Source: UBA6115 sp050953005
GTDB taxonomy: Bacteria > Bacillota > Clostridia > Christensenellales > Aristaeellaceae
Assembly (NCBI GenBank): GCA_050953005.1
Contig: JBMNLV010000009.1
Span: 124,001-188,000 of the forward strand
Direction of reading: 5' to 3'
DNA: 64,000 bases
This document shows, piece by piece, positions 17,810 through 26,286 of the stretch. The translations under genes were made by a program, and so were the position numbers. Below the pieces are notes generated by a model that worked only from the letters and a program-made list of their open reading frames with translations, made no database searches and was not told where the DNA came from. Position 1 is the stretch's first letter, and each line of letters starts with the position of its first letter.

Positions 17810-19204
17810 ATGATTAGCAAAAAGTCTTTTGACAAGATCATCGAGGCTCAGCGTGAACCCATGCTTGAAACCTTGCGCGGCTGGATACAAATCCCCAGTC
17901 TCAAGCAGGACGCGCAACCCAACGCGCCCTTTGGATCCGCGCTGCGTCAAATGCTTGACATAACGCTAAAGGATTGCCAATCGCTGGGCTTTGAGGTGCG
18001 CGACTACGATGGTTACGCCGGTGACGCCAAAATGGGTGAGGGCAATGATGAGGACGCGCTCGCTATTCTGGCGCATGTGGATGTGGTGCCCGCTGGCGAC
18101 GGTTGGACGCGCGATCCTTTCGGGGCGCAGTTGGAAAACGGGGTGCTGTATGGCCGCGGCACCAGCGATGACAAGGGGCCGCTGGCAGCAGCGCTGTACG
18201 CGATGAAAGCGGTCAAGGATGCATGCATCCCGCTTAAGCGCAAGGTAACCTTGATTTTCGGCTGCGATGAAGAAAGCGGCATGGAGGATATAAAGCATTA
18301 TAAGCAGGTAACCACGATGCCCCGCTCCGGCTTCAGTCCCGATGGAAGTTACCCCGTTATTAATCTGGAAAAGGGAATGTGCAGGCTCTTCCTGCACGCG
18401 GATGCCCCGAAAGACGGCCTGAAAGTACTGGCGCTGAACGTGGGCGAGCGGCAGAATGTTATCCCCGGCGCAGCTAGCGCGCTGGTATCCGGCGGTCCGG
18501 AGATGCAAGGCCAAGTAGACGTCATCAGCAAACAGTATGGCTGGCCGGCCAAGGCAGAGATGGAGAACGGGGCGGTACGCATCACCGCAACGGGCATCAA
18601 CGGTCACGCCGCCCATCCTGAGACAGCCCGCAACGCGATTGGACAACTGTTGATTACCCTGAGAGATTTGGGTGCTACGGGTGCTTTAAAAGTGTTGGCG
18701 GATGCTATTGGGACACAGTATTACGGCGAAGGTCTGGGCATCGCCGTCCGGGATCAAGCCAGCGGGCCGCTTACCTGCAATCTGGGCATCATCCGTCTTC
18801 AGGAAGGCCGTCTGTTCGCAACGCTGGACATCCGATATCCTCTGATGGCTGCCGGTGATCGCATCCGTGATATGGTGGCCGCGCACCTGCCCGGCATTGA
18901 GGTGGAACAAAAATCATTCAAACTTCCCCACTATGTGCCTGCCAGCAGTGAACTGGTTCGCGGTTTGCTGGATGCCTATCATGAGGTGACCGGTTTGGAA
19001 AAGAAGACCCTGTCTACCGGCGGAGGCACTTACGCGCGCATGCTGGAGGAAGGTGTGGCCTTTGGCGCAAGTTTCCCCGGCGAACCCGACCTCGCACACC
19101 AGGCAGACGAGCGCATCAGCGTTGACAGCCTGATGCGCAGCCTGAAGATTTTTGCCTACGCGATTGTCAAGCTGGCCGGAGCAGAAGGAGCATTGCATGA
19201 GTGA
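17810..19204 (+). CDS. pepV: M20-family dipeptidase (PepV-like)
   Basis: This is a dinuclear zinc aminopeptidase/dipeptidase, about 464 residues. Zinc-site motifs are in order: AHVDVVPAG (His ligand), GRGTSDDKGP (bridging Asp), DEESGMEDIKHY (catalytic Glu pair), and a C-terminal His in FPGEPDLAHQADE. The inserted lid domain lies between about residues 190 and 370. Start ATG 17810 has a GGAAGGG site; a longer frame would overlap patB. PepV cleaves Xaa dipeptides during peptide use, consistent with an amino-acid-fermenting lifestyle. Confidence 0.9.
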   Translation: MISKKSFDKIIEAQREPMLETLRGWIQIPSLKQDAQPNAPFGSALRQMLDITLKDCQSLGFEVRDYDGYAGDAKMGEGNDEDALAILAHVDVVPAGDGWTRDPFGAQLENGVLYGRGTSDDKGPLAAALYAMKAVKDACIPLKRKVTLIFGCDEESGMEDIKHYKQVTTMPRSGFSPDGSYPVINLEKGMCRLFLHADAPKDGLKVLALNVGERQNVIPGAASALVSGGPEMQGQVDVISKQYGWPAKAEMENGAVRITATGINGHAAHPETARNAIGQLLITLRDLGATGALKVLADAIGTQYYGEGLGIAVRDQASGPLTCNLGIIRLQEGRLFATLDIRYPLMAAGDRIRDMVAAHLPGIEVEQKSFKLPHYVPASSELVRGLLDAYHEVTGLEKKTLSTGGGTYARMLEEGVAFGASFPGEPDLAHQADERISVDSLMRSLKIFAYAIVKLAGAEGALHE

Positions 19205-19556
19205 ATTGCATCAGATTACCTGCATTGTATGTCCGGTTGGCTGCCGAATGGATGTAACTCTGCAGGACGGGCAGTTTGTCAGTGTATCGGGCAATACCTG
19301 CAAGCGCGGCGAGGCCTACGCACGCCAGGAAAGCGTGCAGCCAACGCGTATGGTAACAGCGGTCGCGAACGTCATCGGCAGCGCGGTGCCTGTCAGCTTG
19401 AAAACCCAGCAACCCATTCCCAAGGACAAAATCGCGCAATGCATGGAGGAAATCAACAGCCTGCAGTTAGAATTGCCCATCACATCTGGCGATGTGCTCA
19501 AGGAAAACGTAGCGGGCACCGGGGTCAATCTTGTAGCGACCCGTACCTTGAGGTAA
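19197..19556 (+). CDS. DUF1667 cysteine-rich protein
   Basis: This 119-residue protein of the DUF1667 family has an N-terminal cysteine cluster (ITCIVCPVGC, then NTCKRGEAYA) and the family block RMVTAVANV. The cysteines suggest a metal or Fe-S site. In many Firmicutes the family sits beside an FAD oxidoreductase and a glycerol-3-phosphate dehydrogenase-like protein and is thought to work with them; neither is present here. It overlaps the pepV stop by 8 bp. Confidence 0.8.
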   Translation: MSELHQITCIVCPVGCRMDVTLQDGQFVSVSGNTCKRGEAYARQESVQPTRMVTAVANVIGSAVPVSLKTQQPIPKDKIAQCMEEINSLQLELPITSGDVLKENVAGTGVNLVATRTLR

Positions 19557-19557
19557 C

Positions 19558-20517
19558 ATGCTCCAGCCAATAGTATTGATCCCGGCCTGGCGGCATGGCG
19601 AGATGACCCCTTGGGGCGGGGAAACGCTTAAAACGCTTTTCGGCAAAGATATCCCCGGCCCCCGCACCGGAGAAAGCTTGGAGCTGTCAGCCATTCCAGG
19701 CCTTGAAAGCCGGGATGCACAGGGCAGGACACTCACTGAGCTGATTGCGCTTCATGGCCAGGCCCTGACCGGTACTCGGGTGGGCAGTCCTTTTCCGCTG
19801 CTGCTTAAGCTGATTGACGCGCGGGAACGGCTAAGCGTGCAGGTACACCCCGGAGATGCCTACGCGCAGCAACACCACAGCAAACCGGGCAAGAACGAGG
19901 GCTGGGTTGTCCTGCAGGCTGCGCCCGGCGCTCAGCTGATCATGGGCTTGCGGGGTGGCACCACCAGGGAGGTTCTACGGGCAGCTTCCAGGAAGGGCCG
20001 GGAAATGGAAAGCCTGCTGCGCAGTATAGAGGTTCATCCGGGCGATGTTTTTTACATTCCTGAGGGAACGGTGCATGCCATCGGCGCAGGACTGGTGCTG
20101 TATGAGATTCAGCAGTCCAGCGACATCACCTATCGCCTGTACGACTGGGAACGCGTAGACAAATACGGGCATGGCCGGCAGCTGCACCTGGAGGATTCTC
20201 TGGCCGTGATCAATCCGGCAGCTCAGCCACTGCCCGAACAAGCCAGCGTAATATCTCAAGAAACAAATGGCCTGCACGAACGCCTGCTGGATACTTCCTA
20301 TTTCCGCCTTGACCGCCTGAGTGATTGTGAAGGATTTACATGGATATCTGAACCGGCGCGATGCAGCGTGCTGACAGCGCTGTCGCCTGTGGCCCTGGCC
20401 TGGGAAGGACACAGCTTGCAGTTAAGCACCGGTCAAAGCGCCCTGCTGCCAGCCCAGGGTTATCCGCTCCGCCTGTCCGGCAAGAGCGCTTTGCTCGCCT
20501 CACCGGCAACAAACTGA
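19558..20517 (+). CDS. manA: class I mannose-6-phosphate isomerase
   Basis: The enzyme interconverts mannose-6-phosphate and fructose-6-phosphate, linking glycolysis to mannosylated polymers. The 319-residue product has the short Firmicutes cupin layout. Zinc ligands are visible in QVHPGDAYA (Gln and His) and KNEGWVV (Glu), with a later His in VHAIGAGLVLYEIQQ; the YRLYDWERVD motif is also present. It starts 1 nt after the DUF1667 stop and ends the long plus-strand run. Confidence 0.92.
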   Translation: MLQPIVLIPAWRHGEMTPWGGETLKTLFGKDIPGPRTGESLELSAIPGLESRDAQGRTLTELIALHGQALTGTRVGSPFPLLLKLIDARERLSVQVHPGDAYAQQHHSKPGKNEGWVVLQAAPGAQLIMGLRGGTTREVLRAASRKGREMESLLRSIEVHPGDVFYIPEGTVHAIGAGLVLYEIQQSSDITYRLYDWERVDKYGHGRQLHLEDSLAVINPAAQPLPEQASVISQETNGLHERLLDTSYFRLDRLSDCEGFTWISEPARCSVLTALSPVALAWEGHSLQLSTGQSALLPAQGYPLRLSGKSALLASPATN

Positions 20518-20525
20518 ACATCCAA

Positions 20526-20558
20526 ATCAACAAGCCGGCAAATTGCAGGCTTGTTGAT
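20526..20558. terminator. perfect hairpin between convergent manA and pntB
   Basis: An 11-bp perfect stem (ATCAACAAGCC / GGCTTGTTGAT) with an 11-nt loop begins 9 nt after the manA stop and lies 21 nt past pntB. No T-run follows on either strand, so termination activity is a guess from position. Confidence 0.45.
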
Positions 20559-20578
20559 TGATGTGGCTTCAGGCTTGA

Positions 20579-22054
20579 TTATTCTTTTGACAGGAGAATA
20601 TCCAAACTGTCTTTTGCGTCCCCCAGCAGCAACAGCACATTACCTCGTTGTTCATACAGTGGGTTGTCTACACCGGCGTAACCGGGTTTCTTGTCGTAAT
20701 TACAGATGATAATCTGCTTTGCCTGTGACACATTCAGGATGGGCATCCCGTAGATCGGCGTGCCCTGCGCCGTGTTGGCAGCTGGATTGACAACATCATT
20801 TGCCCCGATGACAATGGCCAGGTCGGTGGAAGGAAAATCCTGGTTGATGTCCTCCATCTCGCACAGCAGCTCATAGGGAATATCGACCTCGGCAAGCAAC
20901 ACATTCATATGACCGGGCATGCGGCCCGCAACCGGATGAATGGCAAAGCGCACCTGCTTGCCGGCTGCCTGAAGGGCATCCAGCAACTGCTTGACTTTTT
21001 CCTGCGCCTGAGAGATCGCCATGCCATAGCCGGGGATGATGATGACACTTTGCGCCTTATCCAGCCAGGCAGGAGCATCCGCCGGGGCGGGAGAGGCTGC
21101 AGTATCGGCGGTTGAGGTTTTATCTTCGCACGCCCCTGCGGTAGGCTTTTCCTCAGCCCGGGTAGATATGTCCTGCTGCGCGTTTGTCCAGTTCTTTGAT
21201 TCCTGCGTCAGCGGTTCCTTTGCCGGTATTGCAGCCTGATGTGACGGGCTGCCAAAAATGACAGAGCTCAATCTGCGATTCATTGAGCGGCACATGATTT
21301 GTGTGAGCAGCAAACCTGAGGCACCTACGATACCGCCTACCGCAACCAGCAGGATGTCCCCCAATGCCATTCCGGCGATTGCCGCGGCTACGCCGGAGGT
21401 GGAATTGAGCAAACTGATGGTGATGGGCATATCAGCGCCGCCTACACGAATGGCGAATAACCAGCCAAATATCAGACTAACCAGTATAAGCAACAGGCAC
21501 AACAGCAGGCTGTTGCCCTGAACGTTGAGTGGCAACAGCACAATGAGTGCGATCATGACCAGAACAGCAAAGGCGGTCAGCGCGCCGTGTCCAGGATAAA
21601 CCAGCGGTATTTGGGCCAGTTTGCCATGCAGTTTGCCTGCTGCGACCATGGATCCTGAGAAGGTGAGCGCGCCTACTGCCAGCGCCAAAGCGGATGTGAT
21701 CAGTTCAAAGGCGCTGCGCGCCGCGCCGGCCGACACAGTGAGCAACGCTGCCAACATGGAAGCCAAGCCACCCAAGCCGTTGAGCAAACCGACAACCTGT
21801 GGCATTTGGATCATTTTGGTTCTGACTGTCATCAACAGGCTGATCAGGCTTCCTCCAATCAGGCCGGCAGTAATGTAAGGCAAGCTACCGGTTAAATCAG
21901 TTCGCAGCAGGGTAATAACCACAGCTGCAAACATGCACAGCGCGCTGACGCGATTGCCCCGCGCCGCTGTTTCGACTTTACTCATCAAACGGATGCCGTA
22001 CAAAACACCCAGGCTGAGCAGAATACTGAAAATGTAATACAGGGTATCGCTCAT
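20579..22054 (-). CDS. pntB: NAD(P) transhydrogenase beta subunit
   Basis: This is the membrane plus NADP-binding subunit of proton-translocating transhydrogenase, which exchanges hydride between NADH and NADP+ coupled to proton movement. About nine membrane helices occupy residues 1-265; the dIII NADP-binding domain follows (VIIPGYGMAISQAQ, then NDVVNPAA, then CNYDKKPGYAGVDNPL). At 491 residues it is slightly long: a linker of about 60 residues, rich in Ala, Glu and Pro, separates the membrane domain from dIII. It overlaps the upstream small subunit by 4 bp. Confidence 0.93.
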   Translation of the reverse strand: MSDTLYYIFSILLSLGVLYGIRLMSKVETAARGNRVSALCMFAAVVITLLRTDLTGSLPYITAGLIGGSLISLLMTVRTKMIQMPQVVGLLNGLGGLASMLAALLTVSAGAARSAFELITSALALAVGALTFSGSMVAAGKLHGKLAQIPLVYPGHGALTAFAVLVMIALIVLLPLNVQGNSLLLCLLLILVSLIFGWLFAIRVGGADMPITISLLNSTSGVAAAIAGMALGDILLVAVGGIVGASGLLLTQIMCRSMNRRLSSVIFGSPSHQAAIPAKEPLTQESKNWTNAQQDISTRAEEKPTAGACEDKTSTADTAASPAPADAPAWLDKAQSVIIIPGYGMAISQAQEKVKQLLDALQAAGKQVRFAIHPVAGRMPGHMNVLLAEVDIPYELLCEMEDINQDFPSTDLAIVIGANDVVNPAANTAQGTPIYGMPILNVSQAKQIIICNYDKKPGYAGVDNPLYEQRGNVLLLLGDAKDSLDILLSKE

Positions 22055-22353
22055 TGTCCGTCCTCCTGGTGGTGCTTCTCGCCCCGGAACATGCGAAGCA
22101 TACGGTCGGTGACACCGAAGCCGGCTACCACATTGATGGTTGCGGCGATAATGCCCGCCAGGCCGGCCAGTTTGCCCACTATACTGTCCGAGAGGGCGGT
22201 CACGGCAATAATACCAAGCAGGGTGATCCCGCTCAGCGCGTTCATTCCACTCATCAGCGGGGTGTGCAACAGGCTGGGCACAGCGTTGATCAGTTTATAG
22301 CCCAACAGAGCTGCAACTACAAAAACCAAAATCAGAACAATCTCCATGCTCAT
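22051..22353 (-). CDS. pntAB: NAD(P) transhydrogenase alpha subunit, membrane part
   Basis: This 100-residue protein of three to four hydrophobic helices corresponds to the C-terminal membrane segment of E. coli PntA. It is a separate gene here, as in Rhodospirillum-type three-subunit enzymes. It overlaps both neighbours by 4 bp, so the three subunits are translationally coupled. Confidence 0.9.
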   Translation of the reverse strand: MSMEIVLILVFVVAALLGYKLINAVPSLLHTPLMSGMNALSGITLLGIIAVTALSDSIVGKLAGLAGIIAATINVVAGFGVTDRMLRMFRGEKHHQEDGQ

Positions 22354-23507
22354 AATCTCATCGCCTCGCGCGCGCCCTGATGAACAACCTCTCCCTTATG
22401 CGTGGTGAGGATGCCGCGGACAATCTCGTCCTCGGGATCCAGGTCAAAAGCATCGTCCTTGATCAGGTAATTGACCAGGTTAAACATGTTCATTGCAAAC
22501 ATACTGGTTGAACTCTCCGGCAGGAGACCCGGGATATTCTTGATGCCCACCAAATGCACCTTGTGTATCGTTTTAATCTCGCCCGGCGGAGTCAGGGAGC
22601 AGTTGCCGCCTTGATCAATGGAAATATCAACTATAACAGCACCCGGCTTCATCGTTTTGACCATTTCCTCGGTAATCAGAACAGGAGCCAGCTTTCCCGG
22701 GACCAAAGCTGACAGGAAGACCAGATCCATTTCGGGCAGCCGTGCAGCAAGAGCCTCACGCTCCAGCAAAAGCAACTCGCCGCTGAGCGCGCGGGCGTAT
22801 CCGCCTTCACCCACTGCAGCATCATCAGGCACATTCAGCTCCACAATCTGCGCACCCAGGCTCTGGGCTTGCTCACGCGCTGCCGGACGGATATCCGCCG
22901 CAAACACCCTGGCGCCCAGGCGCTTGGCAGTAGCCAATGCCTGTAGACCGCCGACACCGGTTCCAATGACCAGCGCGTTGATGGGCTTGATCATGCCTAC
23001 GGCAGAAAAAATCTGCGGCACAAAACGCGGCAACAGGTTGGCACCCATCAAAATCCCTTTGTAGCCCGCGCAGGTAGACATGCTTGTCAGAGCATCCATG
23101 GACTGGGCACGGGAAATACGCGGCACGCCATCCAGTGTCAGCGCAGTAATCCCCCGCTCCGCCATGTTCTGCACCATCTGATGGTTGGCAGGCGCTGCGG
23201 GGTGAATGAAAGTAATCAGCACTTGCCCCGGGCGCATCATATCTACCTCATGCAACCCTGTTTGCTCGTTAAACAAAGGCTCTTTGACCTTTAAAATCAA
23301 ATCAGCCCGTTCATATACCTCCCTGGCACCGGGTATAACTTGCGCGCCGGCATCAGCGTATTGCTCATCATGGAAGTAGGAACCTTCCCCAGCATCATGC
23401 TCAACCAGCACAGTATGCCCGAGGCTGATGTAGCGCCTGCACACATCCGGCGTAGCAGAAACACGGTTTTCATCATGCATAATTTCCTTTGGGATACCAA
23501 TAATCAT
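22350..23507 (-). CDS. pntAA: NAD(P) transhydrogenase alpha subunit, NAD-binding part
   Basis: This is the peripheral dI domain that binds NAD(H), 385 residues, related to alanine dehydrogenase. It shows the shared start MIIGIPKEIMHDENRV, the Rossmann motif VIGTGVGGLQA, and the conserved DISIDQGGNC region near the nucleotide site. Assignment as PntA rather than alanine dehydrogenase is decided by the two membrane subunits immediately downstream. First gene of its operon, with a promoter about 35-60 nt upstream. Confidence 0.92.
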   Translation of the reverse strand: MIIGIPKEIMHDENRVSATPDVCRRYISLGHTVLVEHDAGEGSYFHDEQYADAGAQVIPGAREVYERADLILKVKEPLFNEQTGLHEVDMMRPGQVLITFIHPAAPANHQMVQNMAERGITALTLDGVPRISRAQSMDALTSMSTCAGYKGILMGANLLPRFVPQIFSAVGMIKPINALVIGTGVGGLQALATAKRLGARVFAADIRPAAREQAQSLGAQIVELNVPDDAAVGEGGYARALSGELLLLEREALAARLPEMDLVFLSALVPGKLAPVLITEEMVKTMKPGAVIVDISIDQGGNCSLTPPGEIKTIHKVHLVGIKNIPGLLPESSTSMFAMNMFNLVNYLIKDDAFDLDPEDEIVRGILTTHKGEVVHQGAREAMRL

Positions 23508-23540
23508 TTCAGTTTCCCCCTATGCTTGTTTTTCAATGTC

Positions 23541-23569
23541 ATTATATAACCAGAACATAAAAAATACAA
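23541..23569 (-). promoter_or_regulatory. promoter of the pnt operon
   Basis: On the minus strand, TTGTAT (23569-23564) and a perfect TATAAT (23546-23541) are 17 nt apart, 34 nt before the pntAA start. Confidence 0.65.
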
Positions 23570-23660
23570 TAATGAATATTTTGATCATTCATTCAAAACA
23601 CAGCTGGCTTTCAGCTCTCATGGATTTTGTGGTTTATGGAAATAGTATTGATGGGTTATA

Positions 23661-23682
23661 AAAAAGGCCCGGAGGCCTTTTT
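23661..23682 (-). terminator. terminator of infC-rpmI-rplT
   Basis: AAAAAGGCC / GGCCTTTTT stem of 9 bp with a CGGA loop, 21 nt past the rplT stop. The A and T runs on either side make it work in both directions. Confidence 0.85.
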
Positions 23683-23702
23683 GCTAGATTGTCTTGCTTG
23701 TC

Positions 23703-24053
23703 TTAAGCGCTTTTGGCGCGTTCAGCCAATTGAGCGAACGCCTTGGCGTCGTTGACAGCCAAGTCAGCCAGGATTTTTCGGTTGATGACAATACCGGCGC
23801 GTTTAAGTCCGCTGATGAGACCGGAATAATTCAAGCCATTCTGGCGGGCCGCTGCATTGATGCGGACAATCCACAAACGGCGGAAATCGCGCTTGCGATG
23901 TTTACGCCCCACATAAGCATAGGCCAGGGAGCGGCGAACCTGTTCACTTGCTGCGCGGTACTGTTTGGACCTGGCGCCATAATAGCCTTTTGCCAGCTTG
24001 AGCATCTTGCGACGTTTTTTCTGGGCGTTAACTGCCCTTTTAATACGAGCCAT
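23703..24053 (-). CDS. rplT: 50S ribosomal protein L20
   Basis: L20 is a 23S-binding assembly protein of the large subunit. The 116-residue basic sequence opens with ARIKRAVNAQKKRRKML and carries the conserved YGARSKQYRAASEQV and FRRLWIVRINAAAR blocks. Third gene of the infC operon; in Bacillus L20 represses this operon through its leader, and a matching leader structure is present upstream of infC here. Confidence 0.97.
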   Translation of the reverse strand: MARIKRAVNAQKKRRKMLKLAKGYYGARSKQYRAASEQVRRSLAYAYVGRKHRKRDFRRLWIVRINAAARQNGLNYSGLISGLKRAGIVINRKILADLAVNDAKAFAQLAERAKSA

Positions 24054-24078
24054 GTGTTCTCCTCCTAAAAGTGCAGTC

Positions 24079-24276
24079 TTACTGCTGAATCAACAAACGG
24101 ATGGTTTTGGCTTCCTTTTTGTTTTGCAGGAAGCCGCCTGCGCGCAACTGCCGTGTACGCTTGGTCTTTTTCTTGGTCATAATGTGGCCCAGGTTCATTT
24201 TTTTGTGCTTAACCTTGCCATTCTTGGTCACGCGGAAACGCTTGACAGCGCCGCGGTGGGATTTCATTTTTGGCAT
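24079..24276 (-). CDS. rpmI: 50S ribosomal protein L35
   Basis: This 65-residue, very basic protein has the family opening PKMKSHRGAVKRFRVT and the KKTKRTRQLR stretch. It lies between infC and rplT in the universal order. Confidence 0.97.
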   Translation of the reverse strand: MPKMKSHRGAVKRFRVTKNGKVKHKKMNLGHIMTKKKTKRTRQLRAGGFLQNKKEAKTIRLLIQQ

Positions 24277-24320
24277 AGAAATGCCCTCCTTTACTAAATG
24301 CCCGCTTTGACCGGCGAGCC

Positions 24321-24866
24321 TTACGGCTGTGTTTCTTTTTCCTGCTTGCCAGGTTTGTCCTGGCGGGGAGCGAGAATCATGATCATATGGCGGCCTTCCA
24401 GGTTGGGCATACGCTCAATCACAGCAACATCGCTGAGACGCTCGGCAAACTCTTTCATGACGCGGTAACCAATCTCACTATGGGTGATTTGACGCCCACG
24501 AAAACGGATGGTGACCTTTACCTTGTCGCCGGCCTTCAGGAAGCGTACGGCATTCCTGGCTTTGACCTGGATGTCGTTCTCCTCGATGGTCGCCGAAAGC
24601 TGAACTTCTTTGAGCGAGATCGTTTTTTGATTCTTACGCATCTCCTTTTCGCGCTTAGCCTGCTCAAAACGATGCTTGTCATAATCCATCAGTTTGCATA
24701 CAGGCGGCTGCGCTCTAGGAACGATTTTCACCAAATCCAGTCTGGCTTCTTCAGCCAGCTGCAGAGCGCGCTCAGTGGGCATAATGCCCAACTGTGTACC
24801 ATCGGCGGCAATCAGCCGCACTTCACGATCACGGATTCCCTCGTTGATGGTCATTTCTGTGCTGAT
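24321..24866 (-). CDS. infC: translation initiation factor IF-3 (ATC start)
   Basis: IF-3 binds the 30S subunit, prevents premature 50S joining and proofreads the start codon. The 181-residue product has the N-domain (INEGIRDREVRLI), the lysine-rich linker and the C-domain with RFRGRQITHSEIGY. The strong site GGAGG (24880-24876) is 9 nt before an ATC at 24866 and 20 nt or more before the first ATG (24854), so I place the start at ATC. Rare AUU/AUC/AUA starts are a known conserved trait of infC and underlie its autoregulation. Confidence 0.93.
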   Translation of the reverse strand: MSTEMTINEGIRDREVRLIAADGTQLGIMPTERALQLAEEARLDLVKIVPRAQPPVCKLMDYDKHRFEQAKREKEMRKNQKTISLKEVQLSATIEENDIQVKARNAVRFLKAGDKVKVTIRFRGRQITHSEIGYRVMKEFAERLSDVAVIERMPNLEGRHMIMILAPRQDKPGKQEKETQP

Positions 24867-24880
24867 GTGTGTCCACCTCC

Positions 24881-24915
24881 AAAAAATAAGATTGACGGGC
24901 AAAAACCCGCCAATC
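24881..24915 (-). terminator. attenuator hairpin in the infC leader
   Basis: On the minus strand a 10-bp stem (GATTGGCGGG / CCCGTCAATC, one G-U pair) is followed by TTATTTTTT and then immediately by the infC ribosome site. It is a terminator inside the 5' leader. Confidence 0.75.
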
Positions 24916-24990
24916 CGAATTACTTCGTTTGCCTGCACCAGACAAAACATGTTCGTCAGGTGAGAAGCGGGCAGCTTCTGCTTGTCGCGA
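24916..24990 (-). ncRNA. structured infC leader, L20-leader-like
   Basis: The transcript between promoter and attenuator can form an AGAAGC/GCTTCT hairpin (24978-24962) and a CACCTGAC/GTCTGGTG hairpin (about 24961-24935) ahead of the terminator. This order matches the L20-controlled infC leader known in Firmicutes. The structures are read by eye; no covariance model was run. Confidence 0.5.
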
Positions 24991-24994
24991 GATC

Positions 24995-25023
24995 ATCATA
25001 TGATAGTCCGTCAATCTTGTCAA
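24995..25023 (-). promoter_or_regulatory. promoter of infC-rpmI-rplT
   Basis: On the minus strand, TTGACA (25023-25018) and TATGAT (25000-24995) are 17 nt apart. A leader of about 120 nt follows before infC. Confidence 0.75.
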
Positions 25024-25063
25024 GTATTGTGCTCTGGTTTTTATACACCCCACTGCTTGACTA

Positions 25064-25072
25064 TGGTATAAT
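25064..25072 (+). promoter_or_regulatory. extended -10 promoter of murI
   Basis: TGG-TATAAT (25064-25072) is an extended -10 element, 16 nt before the murI start codon. No convincing -35 was found. Confidence 0.5.
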
Positions 25073-25088
25073 CCGCAGGGAGGATTCT

Positions 25089-25862
25089 ATGTTCAAGCAA
25101 CATGCCATCGGTTTTTTTGACAGCGGCTTGGGCGGGCTGAGCGTATTAGCCGCTGCTGTGCATCAGTTTCCGGATGAACGTTTCCTTTATCTGGGAGACA
25201 GCGCCAATGCGCCGTATGGTACCCGCAAAGATGAAGAAGTCGTCAGACTGAGCCTTGCTGCTGTATCGATGCTGAATTCCCATGGCATCAAAGCCCTGGT
25301 AGTTGCCTGCAATACAGCTACAGGTGCTGCAATCTCCGTATTGCGAGAGCGCTATGATTTTCCAATCATCGGCCTGGAACCCGCCCTCAAACCAGCAGCT
25401 GAAGAATGGCGCAGCGGTCTGATTTTGGTGATGGCTACTCCTTCGACATTGCACAGCGCTAAATTCAACGCGCTGTTTGAGCGGTTTGGGCAGCATGCGC
25501 AAAAACTTCCCTGCCCGGGGTTGATGGATTTTGTCGAGCGTGAGGAGTTTGAAGGACGGTCGCTTGACAGCTATCTGACTACGCTGTTCGCACCATATCA
25601 TGGAAAACATATTTCCGCTGTTGTCCTGGGCTGTACCCATTATCTTTTCTTACGAAAGCAAATTAAGACTCACCTGCCGTCGTATACAAAGCTGTATGAC
25701 AGTAACCGCGGTGTTATCCGCCAACTGGGAAGGCGCCTTGCGGAAACAGATTTACTGGCTACACCCGGTTCAACAGGGGGCGTAGATTTGATCACCACTG
25801 CAGACAACGAGAAAGCGGCACAGATGCAGCGGGTGTACTCAGTGGCCCAACGCTTGTTTTGA
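25089..25862 (+). CDS. murI: glutamate racemase
   Basis: The enzyme makes D-glutamate for peptidoglycan. The 257-residue product has the GFFDSGLGGLSVL opening and both catalytic cysteine motifs (VVACNTATG and VLGCTHYLFL), with DSAN and PYGTR at the substrate site. ATG 25089 with a GGGAGG site is chosen; an open frame extends about 700 nt further upstream but is antisense to infC and lacks homology. Monocistronic and divergent from infC. Confidence 0.95.
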   Translation: MFKQHAIGFFDSGLGGLSVLAAAVHQFPDERFLYLGDSANAPYGTRKDEEVVRLSLAAVSMLNSHGIKALVVACNTATGAAISVLRERYDFPIIGLEPALKPAAEEWRSGLILVMATPSTLHSAKFNALFERFGQHAQKLPCPGLMDFVEREEFEGRSLDSYLTTLFAPYHGKHISAVVLGCTHYLFLRKQIKTHLPSYTKLYDSNRGVIRQLGRRLAETDLLATPGSTGGVDLITTADNEKAAQMQRVYSVAQRLF

Positions 25863-26286
25863 CGGACCAAGTACCATTGCCGGACAGCGTGGGTATTCTC
25901 CAACAACAGGCGAACGGCTTTATTAGATTCAAGAGCAATCTCCAGCCGGATGAATGTCAGATATCACGTTGATCGTCCTGCTTAATAAGCACAAAATCTC
26001 CAACACACACTACCGGAAGTCCTGTCTATGAGACTGATACGGCATATCTACTGTCGGCTCGCCCGGGGCGTATCTTCCCCCGTTTCACCACGCTTTCACG
26101 CTCTGCCGGAAATGTCTGCTGCACCACATTCATTGTATGATTCTTTTGTTTCTCCGCACAATTTTTGCTCATGTCTCACCGCCATACCAAGCGGGCTATA
26201 TCAAGTACAAGGCAGATGCATACTATGTCTTGAAGTGCATCCCAGACAATGATACCTTTAATTCCATCAAACCTCCGGAGGTCACT
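25863..26286. other. 424-nt spacer without recognised features
   Basis: This lies between murI and the HD-domain gene. Some reading frames are open but none has a convincing ribosome site or recognisable product. A CCGGAGG site at its end serves the HD-domain gene. No clear promoter, terminator or RNA was seen. Confidence 0.5.

Noticed and set aside
24387..25088. Long plus-strand open frame continuous with murI
   Set aside because: It is antisense to infC and its leader, shows no MurI similarity, and murI has its own ribosome site and ATG at 25089.
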